Positions 34,939 to 44,324 are shown, numbered from the stretch's first letter. The stretch: DNA of 58,910 nt from Nitrososphaerota archaeon (GCA_028867785.1 JAGWFS010000012.1:1-58910), one strand, 5' to 3'. Notes: a model not told the origin generated them from the sequence alone. Program-made: numbers and translations.

Positions 34939-37722
34939 TTTCTTTTTTTGCCAAGTTGATATGAGTTGTTTTATTTTATCTTCCAATTCTTTCACATGCC
35001 AAGTGATATCGTTACGCTTTTTTAGAACAAAAAATCCCGTAACCGGTCCAGCAATTGCAAGCATCAGGTATGTGAAATCCTGTCGGTATACGGCAGTTAC
35101 AAAGAGATTGTCCTTTACAACAAAACTCACATTGTTTGCACTAGAAGCAAATGGTAAATCATTTCCTTCCCAGTGGTCAAAGACATCACGTACAAGAAAT
35201 GATAGCTGCCATTTGTCTGGCGCATGCAGTGTTACCGTTGTCCCATATGGATAAGGACCGCCTCCATCAGCATTGTTTGCATTGATGTATATCATACGGT
35301 AATAGTTTGCCTGGATCCTCGAGTCATCTGCAAGAAACAGATCTATCTTTGAGCTTATAAATTTCTGACCCGAGATGTCCACGTTATCTAGAACATAATT
35401 TTTACCAGTCTCGTTAAACTGCAGAGGTACCTCGATGTGTGCAAATCCTGTATCTGTGTTAGCATCAAACGGAATGTTTCCAGTCAGAGTTTGGTTGTGA
35501 ATTGATATTACAGGAGCGACATAAAGATCCGAACCATCATTTCCTTTTGCAGAAAATGTAAGCTCGATTATTTTCTTTGCAATAAAGTGAAGTGTATCAG
35601 TTATCGGTCTAAAACCATCCTTGTTTGCAAACATTGTAACATCAAATTCTCCTTCTCTACTAGGCGATATGGAATATTGATTTGTACCTGTCTGCACAAC
35701 CTGAAATGGAGACTGGAAGCTGTAGCTTGCGTTCTCGATATCTGATGTAATATCAAAAAGATTCTGCTTTCCTACTTTGAGTATCGTATTGTTTGCATTG
35801 ATACCAACATGCATTGTATTGTAAAAAGATTCAGTCGGCTCCATTACAGCTCCGTTTGATGATAGTATTGCTATGGTATCATTGCCCTCTCTGGATATAG
35901 TCATGTACTTGCCTGAAGAGTCCAGTGTCACTCCTGATAATGCTGATAGCTCTTCTGGTGTATCAATTTGCAGTGGTACCCCAAGAGAGTTGGTCTTGTA
36001 TACAACAAATGGAAATTTCTCTCCAACGTGTACTTTGGACGGCAGATCAAACTCTACATTTGTTGCAATGTCTCTTGGAATGAGAAAAGAATCAGTTGAG
36101 GGAAGACCTGCAATAGATGTAGAAACTTCTGTCTTCTGAGATATAGATCCTGAAAGTATAACATTGGTAGAATCAAACTGGAGTTTGTCTGGAATATTCT
36201 TTATTGCACTCTTGATTGTAATATCAGGAGGTTCTGCAAATACAGTTGATGGATCTACCATTGCACCTGAGCTATCGTAGATGTACATTATTCCAAGGTC
36301 CTGTGTTATTCCAGCTCTTGCAGGTAGAGGAGTTATTCCAACGTGGTACGAATCATAATATCTTGGCATGATGCTTACCTGCGCAGATCCTGGCATCTTG
36401 CCGGGTCCAGCTGCGGTAACGGTGAAGTTACCTGTTCCACCTGCGATAACATCAAACTTTACCGAGCTTGCAAGACCGTCATCTTGATTTGTTCCAGGGA
36501 TACGTTCTGGAACCATCTCCAGCTCGTTTGGATACTTGAGATCCGAGCTGTCAGATGATATTCCAACTATACTACCATCTGCTGGCAGTGGAATCAGGAT
36601 ATCATTTCCAGAGTCATTTACCTGCCTGTATAACCCTACAATACCATAACTGGTACCGTCAAACGTAGGAGGGTAAACCCATAACTTGATCAAGTTCGGA
36701 TTGCATGAGAAATTACAAGGACCAGTCTGGTTTCCTAAAACAAGCGATTGATTCTGCCCGCCTCCAACAGCAAGTGTTGCAGTAGAAGAACCAAACCCAT
36801 CAACGCTAACTGATATTGTAGAGTTACCGGAGTTTAGTGTATGTAAAATGCCGGTTGCTACTCCGTTACTCAGTGTAGTAGAATACAGTATATCATTGAA
36901 ATGCTCGATATCATAATTGGTGCCAAATCTTGCTACATCAGTATCGCTTGATGTTAATACCGCATGTATTCCGTATGGAGGCTTGAATGGTTTTCCTTCC
37001 TTTTCTAGCCAGATGAAATAATGTGTGATTGAATTTGGAGTGACTAGATCAGGTGCTAATGCAAATCTTACCTGAACATCATCGTTTGTCTTGGTAACTG
37101 TTGCTGTTGCCGTACCAAGACCTTCTGCCGAGACTGAGATCTGGCCTGTTCCCCTTGTCACAAGAGGCAGCTGGGTATAGTACTGACCTTTTGGTATTGT
37201 TACAGTTTGTGGAGCCTGTATCATGGATGAAGTTGTCACATAGATCTCTGTATCCTGATTTACTGGAGTAGGCTGCCCAAATTCGTCTTGGGCAAAGATG
37301 TAACCTAACATGTTCTGGGCTTTAGTGGTATTATCTGGAAGAATTATCTCAAGCGAGGTTGGTTGAGAATTGGATTGATATACAGTTGTATTTGATTCCA
37401 TTAGATTTCCGCCAAATGCAGCAAAGACTGTTGCATTGCCTTCCTTCAGTGGTTTTATATCAAATATGCCATGGTTTGAAAAAGCAGGTATGATAACGGA
37501 ACTCGGAACTTGGATTGTAGATTTGTCACTAGTTGACAAGAAGAAAAGATTATCCACATTTTCTGCCTGGTCAAGTACAACAAGACCCTGGTAATCCTGT
37601 CCTGCAATCATCTTTTTTGGTACCCATACCGAATAACCTACAGTATCTTGTGGCTGACCAAAGATTGGTAGCATGGAAAAAGGTACAAGAAACGCTAAAA
37701 GTAAAAGTGATGTTTTTTGCAA
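34930..37722 (-). CDS. Large membrane-anchored surface protein with Ig-like repeats
   Basis: 930 residues. TTG start at 37722, supported by a TATA-like aatttaaag 24 bp upstream. Signal peptide MQKTSLLLLAFLVPF differs from the MKTL type. Repeated beta-sandwich units follow (VVLDQAENVDNLFFLSTSD, TISVSVDGFGSSTATLAVGG, FDITSDIENASY). Near the C-terminus DHWEGNDLPFASSANNVSF is a typical bacterial-repeat-2-like motif. A transmembrane helix (about 883-903) and a basic, coiled-coil cytoplasmic tail (KELEDKIKQLISTWQKKKK) end the protein. No C-x16-C module. Monocistronic. An S-layer-like or adhesive role is a guess. Confidence 0.8.
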   Translation of the reverse strand: MQKTSLLLLAFLVPFSMLPIFGQPQDTVGYSVWVPKKMIAGQDYQGLVVLDQAENVDNLFFLSTSDKSTIQVPSSVIIPAFSNHGIFDIKPLKEGNATVFAAFGGNLMESNTTVYQSNSQPTSLEIILPDNTTKAQNMLGYIFAQDEFGQPTPVNQDTEIYVTTSSMIQAPQTVTIPKGQYYTQLPLVTRGTGQISVSAEGLGTATATVTKTNDDVQVRFALAPDLVTPNSITHYFIWLEKEGKPFKPPYGIHAVLTSSDTDVARFGTNYDIEHFNDILYSTTLSNGVATGILHTLNSGNSTISVSVDGFGSSTATLAVGGGQNQSLVLGNQTGPCNFSCNPNLIKLWVYPPTFDGTSYGIVGLYRQVNDSGNDILIPLPADGSIVGISSDSSDLKYPNELEMVPERIPGTNQDDGLASSVKFDVIAGGTGNFTVTAAGPGKMPGSAQVSIMPRYYDSYHVGITPLPARAGITQDLGIMYIYDSSGAMVDPSTVFAEPPDITIKSAIKNIPDKLQFDSTNVILSGSISQKTEVSTSIAGLPSTDSFLIPRDIATNVEFDLPSKVHVGEKFPFVVYKTNSLGVPLQIDTPEELSALSGVTLDSSGKYMTISREGNDTIAILSSNGAVMEPTESFYNTMHVGINANNTILKVGKQNLFDITSDIENASYSFQSPFQVVQTGTNQYSISPSREGEFDVTMFANKDGFRPITDTLHFIAKKIIELTFSAKGNDGSDLYVAPVISIHNQTLTGNIPFDANTDTGFAHIEVPLQFNETGKNYVLDNVDISGQKFISSKIDLFLADDSRIQANYYRMIYINANNADGGGPYPYGTTVTLHAPDKWQLSFLVRDVFDHWEGNDLPFASSANNVSFVVKDNLFVTAVYRQDFTYLMLAIAGPVTGFFVLKKRNDITWHVKELEDKIKQLISTWQKKKKG

Positions 37723-37817
37723 CGATTCACAAAACTGTAATTAATTTAAAGTGAGATTTTTACTGGTCTGAATATACAGATTTCTGCAAGGCTAGATTCT
37801 TGGAGCAGGTTACAGCA

Positions 37818-38051
37818 TCACTGCAACTTTTTTTCAAGCTCTGCAATATACTGCCTGTATGAATTTAGCAGCCTATCGTACAGGTCAAGTAATCGCGAGG
37901 CCGAAGGTCCCAAAATTGCTGCACTTATCTCGGGATCATTTATCATGTTTTCGGGCTGGCGCAGCTTCTTTAAAAAAGCGGTCTGGCTTTCCAGCTCTTT
38001 CTCATACAGCACAATGGAACCTTTCAGGCTTGCAAGATCACTGTCTGTCAT
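37818..38051 (-). CDS. Small coiled-coil protein, unknown
   Basis: 77 residues, strongly charged, two heptad-rich helices (SIVLYEKELESQTAFLKKL and LLDLYDRLLNSYRQYIAEL). No signal, no recognised family. ATG at 38051 with an AT-rich stretch before it. Cytoplasmic by composition. Transcribed in the same direction as the 930-residue gene but separated from it by that gene's own promoter. Confidence 0.6.
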   Translation of the reverse strand: MTDSDLASLKGSIVLYEKELESQTAFLKKLRQPENMINDPEISAAILGPSASRLLDLYDRLLNSYRQYIAELEKKLQ

Positions 38052-38278
38052 ACTTGCAGATTAGCAACATGTTGTTAAAATTTTGATTGGTTGTTTTGCC
38101 TTGCAACAGTATCAGGAGTATAACAGGTAGTTCTAGCTCTAGTCCTGCGAGACTAGTGAATCATCACGGTACAATTTTTGGACTCGCGGAAATTATTTCT
38201 ATTGCTTTAATCTAAGAACCACAATTTTAAAACGACACCACTTTTAGATACGAATTGAGGGTTCTAGGGTTTAGAATA
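38052..38278. other. Intergenic stretch with a possible third 54-bp repeat copy
   Basis: About 38147-38195 has GCGAGACTAGTGAATCATCA, then CGGTACAATTT and ACTCGCGG: the same order as the repeats at 16319 and 19993 but diverged, with outer arms GCGAG/CTCGC. No gene seen. Confidence 0.4.
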
Positions 38279-38494
38279 TTACTGTATAACTTCTGCCACA
38301 TCAGGAGAACGTTTTAGCGCTTCTTCGACTTCAGGAGTATTTTTAATAAATAGAACTTCTAGGCCTATTACTTCTCCTTTTTCGTTAATATCCAAAAATC
38401 TATCGTCTCCCAAAGGAATGGTTTTGGCTACGCTGTCTTTTCTTACTTTGATATACATTGCACCGGCATCTTTATCGTATCTTATCAAACTCAT
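38279..38494 (-). CDS. DUF2283 family protein, candidate antitoxin
   Basis: 71 residues: IRYDKDAGAMYIKV, LDINEKGEVIGLEVLFI pattern of DUF2283. Its 5' end overlaps the DUF4258 gene by 23 bp, so the two are co-translated. Such pairs are widespread in archaea and bacteria on accessory DNA and are suspected toxin-antitoxin modules; here this is inference from the pairing. Confidence 0.85.
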   Translation of the reverse strand: MSLIRYDKDAGAMYIKVRKDSVAKTIPLGDDRFLDINEKGEVIGLEVLFIKNTPEVEEALKRSPDVAEVIQ

Positions 38495-38762
38495 ATGATC
38501 TCAGCGTTCCTTTGTCTGCCCACATTACCGTAATAACCTTCACAGAGGTATTAACCTTATCATGGATTACAATGAGATAGGGCATTTCCTCTCGTAATGG
38601 ATTATTCACTATGCCACATGTCTTGTAGTTCTGCCTTTTTTCATCATGGTAACTGTCAAGGGGATTGTTGAATACTGACTCGATTTGCTCTATCGTTATC
38701 TCCCTCATTATCATTTGTTCATTACAATGCCTTGAAGGAATTACTTTGATTCGATCAACCAA
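38472..38762 (-). CDS. DUF4258 family protein, candidate toxin
   Basis: 96 residues: SRHCNEQMIMREITIEQIE, the HxxxRxx helix of DUF4258, followed by strands YLIVIHDKVNTSVKVITVMW. The fold is thought to be BECR/RelE-like. Upstream gene of the DUF2283 pair, with AT-rich promoter sequence just before its start (TATA-like catttaac at about 38787). Toxicity not shown. Confidence 0.85.
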   Translation of the reverse strand: MVDRIKVIPSRHCNEQMIMREITIEQIESVFNNPLDSYHDEKRQNYKTCGIVNNPLREEMPYLIVIHDKVNTSVKVITVMWADKGTLRSYEFDKIR

Positions 38763-38940
38763 ATATTTTGTAGTACAGATCCTATCATTTAACCCTGTTC
38801 AGCGTTACTGTGGGAGCAGGCATCTATAGTGTTCTTATCCAGGATATATTTTGCGTAACCAAAGTTTATTTGAATGAGCGTGTCAGATGGAGCCTGAAAA
38901 CAGTTACCCGCAATTCAAGGGATGAGCTCACGTCTTGTAT

Positions 38941-39303
38941 CTAGAATTCTGCCCTTTTCATTTTAGAGCCGCATCTTGGGCAGATGGCTCCCCTGAACCG
39001 GTTGCTGCATGCAAGACAGACATATTTGAAACCCTGACCAAAGGATCCTCCGCCCATGCCAATGTTTCCCATCCTCCTCATTGCCCTGTTTCTCAAGAAA
39101 AGTGGATAGACTGTAAAGACTGCCAGAGCTGCAATCAGGCCAAACGGAAACGGCAGGATCATCTGCAACCCTATGCTTATTGCAAGTGACACAAAGATCG
39201 ATATGATATAAGGCCTGTAATTTAACAATGCTATACCATTACTGTAAAAACAGGAATTTAAGGCATTGCCATGATTCTTATGTGTTCTGTCTTGTTTTTT
39301 CAA
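38941..39303 (-). CDS. Membrane protein with C-terminal zinc ribbon
   Basis: 120 residues. The N-terminal 25 may be too long (TTG start at 39303). Two transmembrane helices (about 31-50 and 52-70) form a hairpin, followed by a glycine-rich linker and a four-cysteine ribbon (CLACSNRFRGAICPRCG, about 95-111). Both helices cross, so the ribbon and N-terminus face the cytoplasm. Common thaumarchaeal small membrane protein; role unknown. Divergent from the micro-gene at 39366. Confidence 0.7.
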   Translation of the reverse strand: MKKQDRTHKNHGNALNSCFYSNGIALLNYRPYIISIFVSLAISIGLQMILPFPFGLIAALAVFTVYPLFLRNRAMRRMGNIGMGGGSFGQGFKYVCLACSNRFRGAICPRCGSKMKRAEF

Positions 39304-39365
39304 CCTGCGGTATCAAAAAAATTGTTCTCGTGCGCTAAATTGTAAAAAGGATTTCATCAATTGAA

Positions 39366-39530
39366 ATGTCGGGCAGATCAATAGCGCAGCTTGTCAGGAC
39401 CGCAGATGACATCACCATAGACGAGATTCGGGGCAAGAAAGTCACCCTGAAGATAAGATGGTATGACATCAAGGGTACAAGAAAATCAGAAAAGTTTTCG
39501 CTGACAGAAAAGGACAGAATCGAGTTCTAG
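39366..39530 (+). CDS. 54-residue conserved-looking basic protein
   Basis: ATG 39366 to TAG 39530. Starts MSGRSIAQLVRTADDITIDE and ends KFSLTEKDRIEF, with alternating charged/hydrophobic strands (KVTLKIRWYDIKG) consistent with a small beta-barrel or swapped hairpin. No signal peptide. Divergent from the zinc-ribbon membrane protein. Codon pattern looks coding (A/G-rich first positions), but there is no homologue I can name. Confidence 0.55.
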   Translation: MSGRSIAQLVRTADDITIDEIRGKKVTLKIRWYDIKGTRKSEKFSLTEKDRIEF

Positions 39531-39579
39531 TTACTTTCCCCCATTCCTATTTTTTCATTTTTAGGTGTCACATATTTTT

Positions 39580-41916
39580 CTAGCCTGTCAGGATATATCC
39601 CTCGTCAAGGCTTACAGTAGCTGATGCCTCGCTGAGATGGGCCGTAGGATTGTATCCGTAAGTATAACAGCCCTCCTTCCCTGTATTGATATTCATTCCC
39701 ATCCATCCGTTACAATAACTGTTATACGCTGTGGTTATCATGGCACTCTGTGCGTTCTCACCAGCATATACCTCAAACTCTACCAAGTCTCCTGTATGAG
39801 CAGGTACGGTAACTGTACCAGAGACCTGCTGGTTTGATATGTTAAACGAGTCTACCGAGTAGGGATATGGATTTGTTTGTGTGATGCCGTACGAGCCATA
39901 CTGGGTAAAGCTTGGCGATATCGTATAGCTTTGAATGGTCTGCGACGAATATCCTATTGGTGGCTGTGATGTGTATAACGTCTTGGTACCAGCAAGGTTC
40001 CCGTTAACATATGTCTTGACATAGACTGCAAGAGTTGACGAGCCAGAATAATAATTGGCATTTGCTGATACGGTAACAGAGATGATTCCGTTGAGGATAC
40101 CATCATGCGTTGCAATTGCGGTCACCTCGCCATCAACACCGGCATCGGCCGAGACTGCTGTTGTAAGGCTGTAGTGAGAGTCGGATGCACTCTTTCCTGA
40201 GAGTACTGTCACGCCTGCATCTCCAATGACATCGGATATTGCAATCTTCATCGGGGTGCCGTTTGCAGAGAATTCCACATTTTTCATTGACGGAATGGTG
40301 GGTATTAGCAGTGCGGTGCCTGACTCGTACTGTCCTGACAGGTATGGCACCTGGATTGTACCATCATCTATTGATACCTTGCTGATGGCAACATTTGTCG
40401 GGATTGGTACTCGAACAAACGCAAATGGAATATGGATCTGCGATGGTCCGTCATAGTTAAACGAGTTTTTGTTTATTGTATCAAGTACTAGGCTCGTGAT
40501 GGTGCCACGATACCACAAGGAGTTTGGATACAGTATCAACAGGCCTCCAAGCAGCTGGTCTCCAGCCTGAAATCCTATCTGGGACACATCAAACATCATG
40601 GGACTGCCATCAGATGGCGTAAGCCCAGCTGCTCCCACCATGCCGTTCTTTACTATCTCGTACGGAGTGTCTGGAGGAAGGCCGTTTATCTTGAGATAGG
40701 AGAACATGTTTGGATCATACTGTTGCGCAGAAGTCGCAATTACACCCGCATTTGGCTGAGTTGATATCAGGTATAGTTGCCTGTTATCGTTTGGAAATGT
40801 GTAGGTCTGCTCAAAGTTGCTGTCAAAGTTGAGGAGCTGCAAGTATGGTGTCTTGTTATATATGACAAAGATTGCACTGGAGGGTGCCGATACCCCGTTG
40901 TAGTTTGAACTCGAATAACTTATTCCTGTCACATGAAACCCGTTGCTTGTCTGATAACCGCTGATTGAGGCAGGGGTGTCACTAGTGGAATAGTCTGTGC
41001 GCCATGTGCAATCGTAGCGGGCGTAGCAGTATTTGTAGCTGTGGGAACTTGTTGCTTGAAGATATGCAACCAATCCCTTTGCGTCAGGTACTGTGAAATC
41101 AAGCTGCACTGACGCACTCATCGATGTTGGAACAGACCCAGATTGATACTGCCAGCACTCCCAATAACCAGGCCACCACGGATAGCGCGGGTAGTACGGA
41201 TTAACATATCCGCAAGTCCAGCTGTATGTTGCCCTGTAATTGGAATAAGAAAATGACGCAGGAGAGTCTGCCAGAGTCCAGCCATTGGCGGTACCATATG
41301 GCAGCTTTGTAAGATCAACTGACGGATCTGCAAGTACGTACTGAAGATCGTCTCCACTTGGTATGGTACCGCGAAGTATCACCTGCCTTCCTGCCAGACT
41401 GTTCATCTTCATGAGTATAGTTCCAGACGGACTGGCAGAGATTTGCACGTTGTTTGAGCTAATTGTTGGAGAGACATTTCCGCTTAGCAACTTGGTATCA
41501 GTAAATGACAGTATGTTTGGAGGACCTGGTTCCTGTACTAGCTGGCCGTTTGAATAATCATATGTGCTGTAAAATTCTGGCATGGATGATGAAATAGAGC
41601 TGTCATTTTCTTGTATCAATGCGGCAAAGTTTGTCCCCTGTGGTATTGAGACATATGGCTGGATGGGCGTGGTGGTTCCGATATAGCCTGAACCATAAAC
41701 AAGTGTTCCCTGGGGCTGGACTGTCTGGATTCTTGCCGCAGTTCCAAGCCCGGCTCCCAAGACGGCATCATTGCTGGTACTGTTAAGGGATGACGGTGTC
41801 TTTTGTGCTGTAAAGACATTGCCAAGGTCTGTTACAATTTGAATCTGTGTTGCAAACGCATCACTGGGTATGGTACTTGCCACAAGAGCCAGAAAAAGCA
41901 GCGCTAGTTTTTGCAC
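39580..41916 (-). CDS. Large secreted beta-rich protein with aromatic segment
   Basis: 778 residues. GTG start at 41916 with a TATA-like ttttttaag about 24 bp before it. Signal peptide MQKLALLFLALVAS...DAFA, similar to the 930-residue protein at 34930 and unlike the MKTL group. An unusual run rich in Y and W (YPRYPWWPGYWECWQYQ, about 237-253) lies in an extended region. Cysteines are few; a CNGWMGMNINTGKEGC pair sits near the C-terminus. No anchor seen. Function unknown; it could be an exopolymer- or surface-binding protein. Confidence 0.78.
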   Translation of the reverse strand: MQKLALLFLALVASTIPSDAFATQIQIVTDLGNVFTAQKTPSSLNSTSNDAVLGAGLGTAARIQTVQPQGTLVYGSGYIGTTTPIQPYVSIPQGTNFAALIQENDSSISSSMPEFYSTYDYSNGQLVQEPGPPNILSFTDTKLLSGNVSPTISSNNVQISASPSGTILMKMNSLAGRQVILRGTIPSGDDLQYVLADPSVDLTKLPYGTANGWTLADSPASFSYSNYRATYSWTCGYVNPYYPRYPWWPGYWECWQYQSGSVPTSMSASVQLDFTVPDAKGLVAYLQATSSHSYKYCYARYDCTWRTDYSTSDTPASISGYQTSNGFHVTGISYSSSNYNGVSAPSSAIFVIYNKTPYLQLLNFDSNFEQTYTFPNDNRQLYLISTQPNAGVIATSAQQYDPNMFSYLKINGLPPDTPYEIVKNGMVGAAGLTPSDGSPMMFDVSQIGFQAGDQLLGGLLILYPNSLWYRGTITSLVLDTINKNSFNYDGPSQIHIPFAFVRVPIPTNVAISKVSIDDGTIQVPYLSGQYESGTALLIPTIPSMKNVEFSANGTPMKIAISDVIGDAGVTVLSGKSASDSHYSLTTAVSADAGVDGEVTAIATHDGILNGIISVTVSANANYYSGSSTLAVYVKTYVNGNLAGTKTLYTSQPPIGYSSQTIQSYTISPSFTQYGSYGITQTNPYPYSVDSFNISNQQVSGTVTVPAHTGDLVEFEVYAGENAQSAMITTAYNSYCNGWMGMNINTGKEGCYTYGYNPTAHLSEASATVSLDEGYILTG

Positions 41917-41964
41917 AAAAATAATGAGAGATTGTTTTTTAAGCAGTTGTACATTCAGGTCTTG

Positions 41965-42744
41965 CTATTTCATTGCGTTGGTTACAATCTCAAGAACTTT
42001 TTTTGAAACAATATCAAATGGTGGCGGATTGCTTGGTAAAAGAGGCCGCAAGTCTTTTTGCCAGTTTTTCTTCTTTTCTTCTATGCTGTCTCTGAATTTG
42101 TCAAGATCAAATTCATCACCGTAGACTGTTTTTATCTTTGTACGAACCATATCAGCCTTGAAACTTACGTTCTGTTCGTGCAGATACCAAAGATCATGAA
42201 GATGTCTTGGATGTTTGGTGTAGATTATGGCCCTTATCTTCTCAGCCATGATCTCCTCCAAAGACATGGCATTGACCTCAAAGTCATGTGTAAGAGCATC
42301 GTAGAAATGCAAGATAGGCCTAGTCACAGCATCAGTGAGTACATCCTCACGCAGGCTCAAATCCAGTCTTACACTGGCAGTTACTCCGTTAAGCTGGGCG
42401 TATTTAGCTTTGAACTTGAAGCTTTCGCCTTTTCTTTCCTTTTCTGCTATTTCCGTAAATTTTACGTCAAGGGTTTTCATCTCTTTTTCTATGAAATCTG
42501 CAAATTCCTCAGAAACGTCCCCTGAGCAAGTAAAATCAAGGTCTTCTGAAAATCTGAATTGCTCAAAATAAATTTTCTTTATCGCTGTGCCACCTTTGAA
42601 TACCATTGAATCCAGTTTTGGAAAACGAGCTATGATTGAAAGCAGGTTAGTAATTGCATAATCTTTTTCCAGTGTCCCCAGGTATATCTGATGCTTGTCT
42701 GCTAGATTTCTGAGCTCTTTCTGATCCACTAGTAATCCCTCCAT
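41965..42744 (-). CDS. AbiEii-type nucleotidyltransferase toxin
   Basis: 259 residues of the AbiEii/AbiGii family. Nucleotidyltransferase motif FKGGTAIKK (49-57) and metal-binding pair D68/D70 in RFSEDLDFT are intact. Later KIRAIIYTKHPRHLHDLWYL (family box 3) is present. Enzymes of this kind stop growth, for example by blocking tRNA 3' ends, during phage infection. The start overlaps the end of the AbiEi gene by 16 bp. The AbiEi neighbour is the expected antitoxin. Confidence 0.9.
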   Translation of the reverse strand: MEGLLVDQKELRNLADKHQIYLGTLEKDYAITNLLSIIARFPKLDSMVFKGGTAIKKIYFEQFRFSEDLDFTCSGDVSEEFADFIEKEMKTLDVKFTEIAEKERKGESFKFKAKYAQLNGVTASVRLDLSLREDVLTDAVTRPILHFYDALTHDFEVNAMSLEEIMAEKIRAIIYTKHPRHLHDLWYLHEQNVSFKADMVRTKIKTVYGDEFDLDKFRDSIEEKKKNWQKDLRPLLPSNPPPFDIVSKKVLEIVTNAMK

Positions 42745-43550
42745 CCAAGCAATTCATTTTTTGTTATGTTAATTATCAACCCATAATCATTAGAGTACTC
42801 GATTTTCTTTTTGATGTGTGTTGGGTCAAGATAATGATATGGATATTGTCTTATTTGTTTCATTATTGATTTTGAGATCCCTGTTTCTATTTCAAGAATT
42901 TGTAACAGATATCCAAGCCTTCTTAAAACAACGCTAATGCCTGTCTTTTGTGCCATTTCTAGAACTGTTTTCCAGTTTACCTCTTTTCTTGCATTCCACA
43001 TTGCCTTGGTTACTTCAGGGATTCCGCCACAATATTGCGGGTGCATCAGGCCGTCAACTATTGTCTTTTCTTTAGATGATATATTGAAAAATTCTTTCTT
43101 GTCTGCCTTTTCTTTAACGAATCCAAAGAATTTCTTCTTTGATAAAGTAACAAACTCGTATCTTTGGTTTCCAAATTCCATACTGCGTTTTCTTTTTGTG
43201 GTTGCTACAAAGACTGTATGTGGTATTTGCTCTGTCATTGCCCAGTAATTCATGGCGGTCCAAAATCCCACGTAATAGACATCGATTAGGTGCGGTACTA
43301 TCACCCAGGCATATTCAGCCCAATTCCCATCGATTCCTGCTCTTGCAGGTACAAGCAGGTACTTTCCTTTCTCTATCTGCCTGATTCTTCCTTTTTTCTT
43401 AAGACCGCTAATTACCAGCAGTGATGACGCAGGCCCTGAGCCAAGGATCCTCTTTGCATCATCTGCAGTAAAGACGCTCATTTCCTTCTCTTCAAGTGTG
43501 AAAAGGAGTTTAGTTTCTTGAGGACCAAGTTTTATATTTCGTGTAACCAT
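42729..43550 (-). CDS. AbiEi-type antitoxin/transcriptional regulator
   Basis: 273 residues. N-terminal winged helix (VFTADDAKRILGSG, SLLVISGLKKKGRIRQI) and the AbiEi middle domain (WVIVPHLIDVYYVGFWTAM, NYWAMTEQIPHTVFV). It represses its own operon and neutralises AbiEii in known systems. ATG at 43550, followed upstream by an extremely AT-rich promoter (43560-43595). Cotranscribed with the toxin gene. Confidence 0.88.
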   Translation of the reverse strand: MVTRNIKLGPQETKLLFTLEEKEMSVFTADDAKRILGSGPASSLLVISGLKKKGRIRQIEKGKYLLVPARAGIDGNWAEYAWVIVPHLIDVYYVGFWTAMNYWAMTEQIPHTVFVATTKRKRSMEFGNQRYEFVTLSKKKFFGFVKEKADKKEFFNISSKEKTIVDGLMHPQYCGGIPEVTKAMWNARKEVNWKTVLEMAQKTGISVVLRRLGYLLQILEIETGISKSIMKQIRQYPYHYLDPTHIKKKIEYSNDYGLIINITKNELLGWRDY

Positions 43551-43606
43551 CCTGTCTCTTAAAGATAATATGCTTACATAAAATATATATAATTTATGAT
43601 ATCATT

Positions 43607-43855
43607 CTATCTCTTAATTGAATCAGATTCTATATCATCTGCAGCCTTGAGTGCATCCTTTAGACTGCCTTTAATCATAGGTGGTGCGTCCTCAGACACG
43701 CTCTGAAGCCTTTGAAGTTCATTTAGAATCTCTGGAACCAGCTTTAATCTAGATTCTATATACTCTGAATAGTTCATCTTTTTACGAGTAGCCAAAAGGC
43801 CTATCACACCGTCTAGTTCTGCTGAAAGTGCGATCGTGCGTCTCTGCTTCGTCAT
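43607..43855 (-). CDS. Ribbon-helix-helix-like small protein
   Basis: 82 residues. RRTIALSAELDGVIGLLATR then MNYSEYIESRL fits an RHH DNA-binding fold (one strand, two helices), followed by a charged helical tail. Lies 56 bp before the AbiE pair on the same strand. Might be an extra regulator or the antitoxin of a missing partner. Start ATG 43855; TATA-like atataatat about 20 bp upstream. Confidence 0.65.
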   Translation of the reverse strand: MTKQRRTIALSAELDGVIGLLATRKKMNYSEYIESRLKLVPEILNELQRLQSVSEDAPPMIKGSLKDALKAADDIESDSIKR

Positions 43856-43915
43856 ACTATATTATGAATATAATATGATATAAAGATGTATGGTACGTGG
43901 AGGCCAAGAACTTGA

Positions 43916-44254
43916 TCATTTTAGGTATTGTAATGGAATAACACCAGTAAGGTTCAGAGTAGAATTGGAAAACGGCTTGATCTGAGCGTTGTATGGAATT
44001 CTCTGTATTAGATTTCCTTGGTCGTCTAAGATCCTTATGTATTTGATATTGATTGGATTGTTTTCTTGGTTCTTGATATCAAGTGTGTTCCCTGTGTAGG
44101 AAGCTACCGCAGTCTCTTTTTCCTTGTTGTTGCGTATGGTATCAATCGTGTTTGCCTTTTGCATGTAGGATACATTCTGACTCTCGACATACAGTATCAT
44201 CGCAACGCCAATGATCACGATTATTGTTACCGCAATTGCAAGTGGAAGAGACAC
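43916..44254 (-). CDS. Small anchored protein, pilin/archaellin-accessory-like
   Basis: 112 residues. An N-terminal hydrophobic helix (SLPLAIAVTIIVIIGVAMIL, 2-21) with almost no signal n-region, then a polar external beta domain (LDIKNQENNPINIKYIRILD, ITGV near the end). The layout resembles archaeal type IV pilin-like proteins, but no clear class III cleavage site is visible. Divergent from the PH-like gene; their longest frames overlap, which argues for a later start of the other gene. Confidence 0.65.
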   Translation of the reverse strand: MSLPLAIAVTIIVIIGVAMILYVESQNVSYMQKANTIDTIRNNKEKETAVASYTGNTLDIKNQENNPINIKYIRILDDQGNLIQRIPYNAQIKPFSNSTLNLTGVIPLQYLK

Positions 44255-44324
44255 GATTCCAAATCATGGCACATCATTTAAGGAATTGAGAAGATCCTTT
44301 TATGATATTCAAATCTGTAAATGC

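Noticed and set aside
37186-37722. Insertion sequence or transposase near the 930-residue gene
   Set aside because: No transposase motifs or terminal inverted repeats were seen in the window.
43550-43620. AT-rich stretch before AbiEi as a replication origin
   Set aside because: Short, without repeated boxes or a Cdc6/Orc1 gene nearby; a promoter is sufficient.
44211-44324. 5' extension of the PH-like gene to 44211
   Set aside because: It overlaps the start of the divergent anchored protein and adds a segment unlike the rest; a TATA-like site supports GTG 44325.
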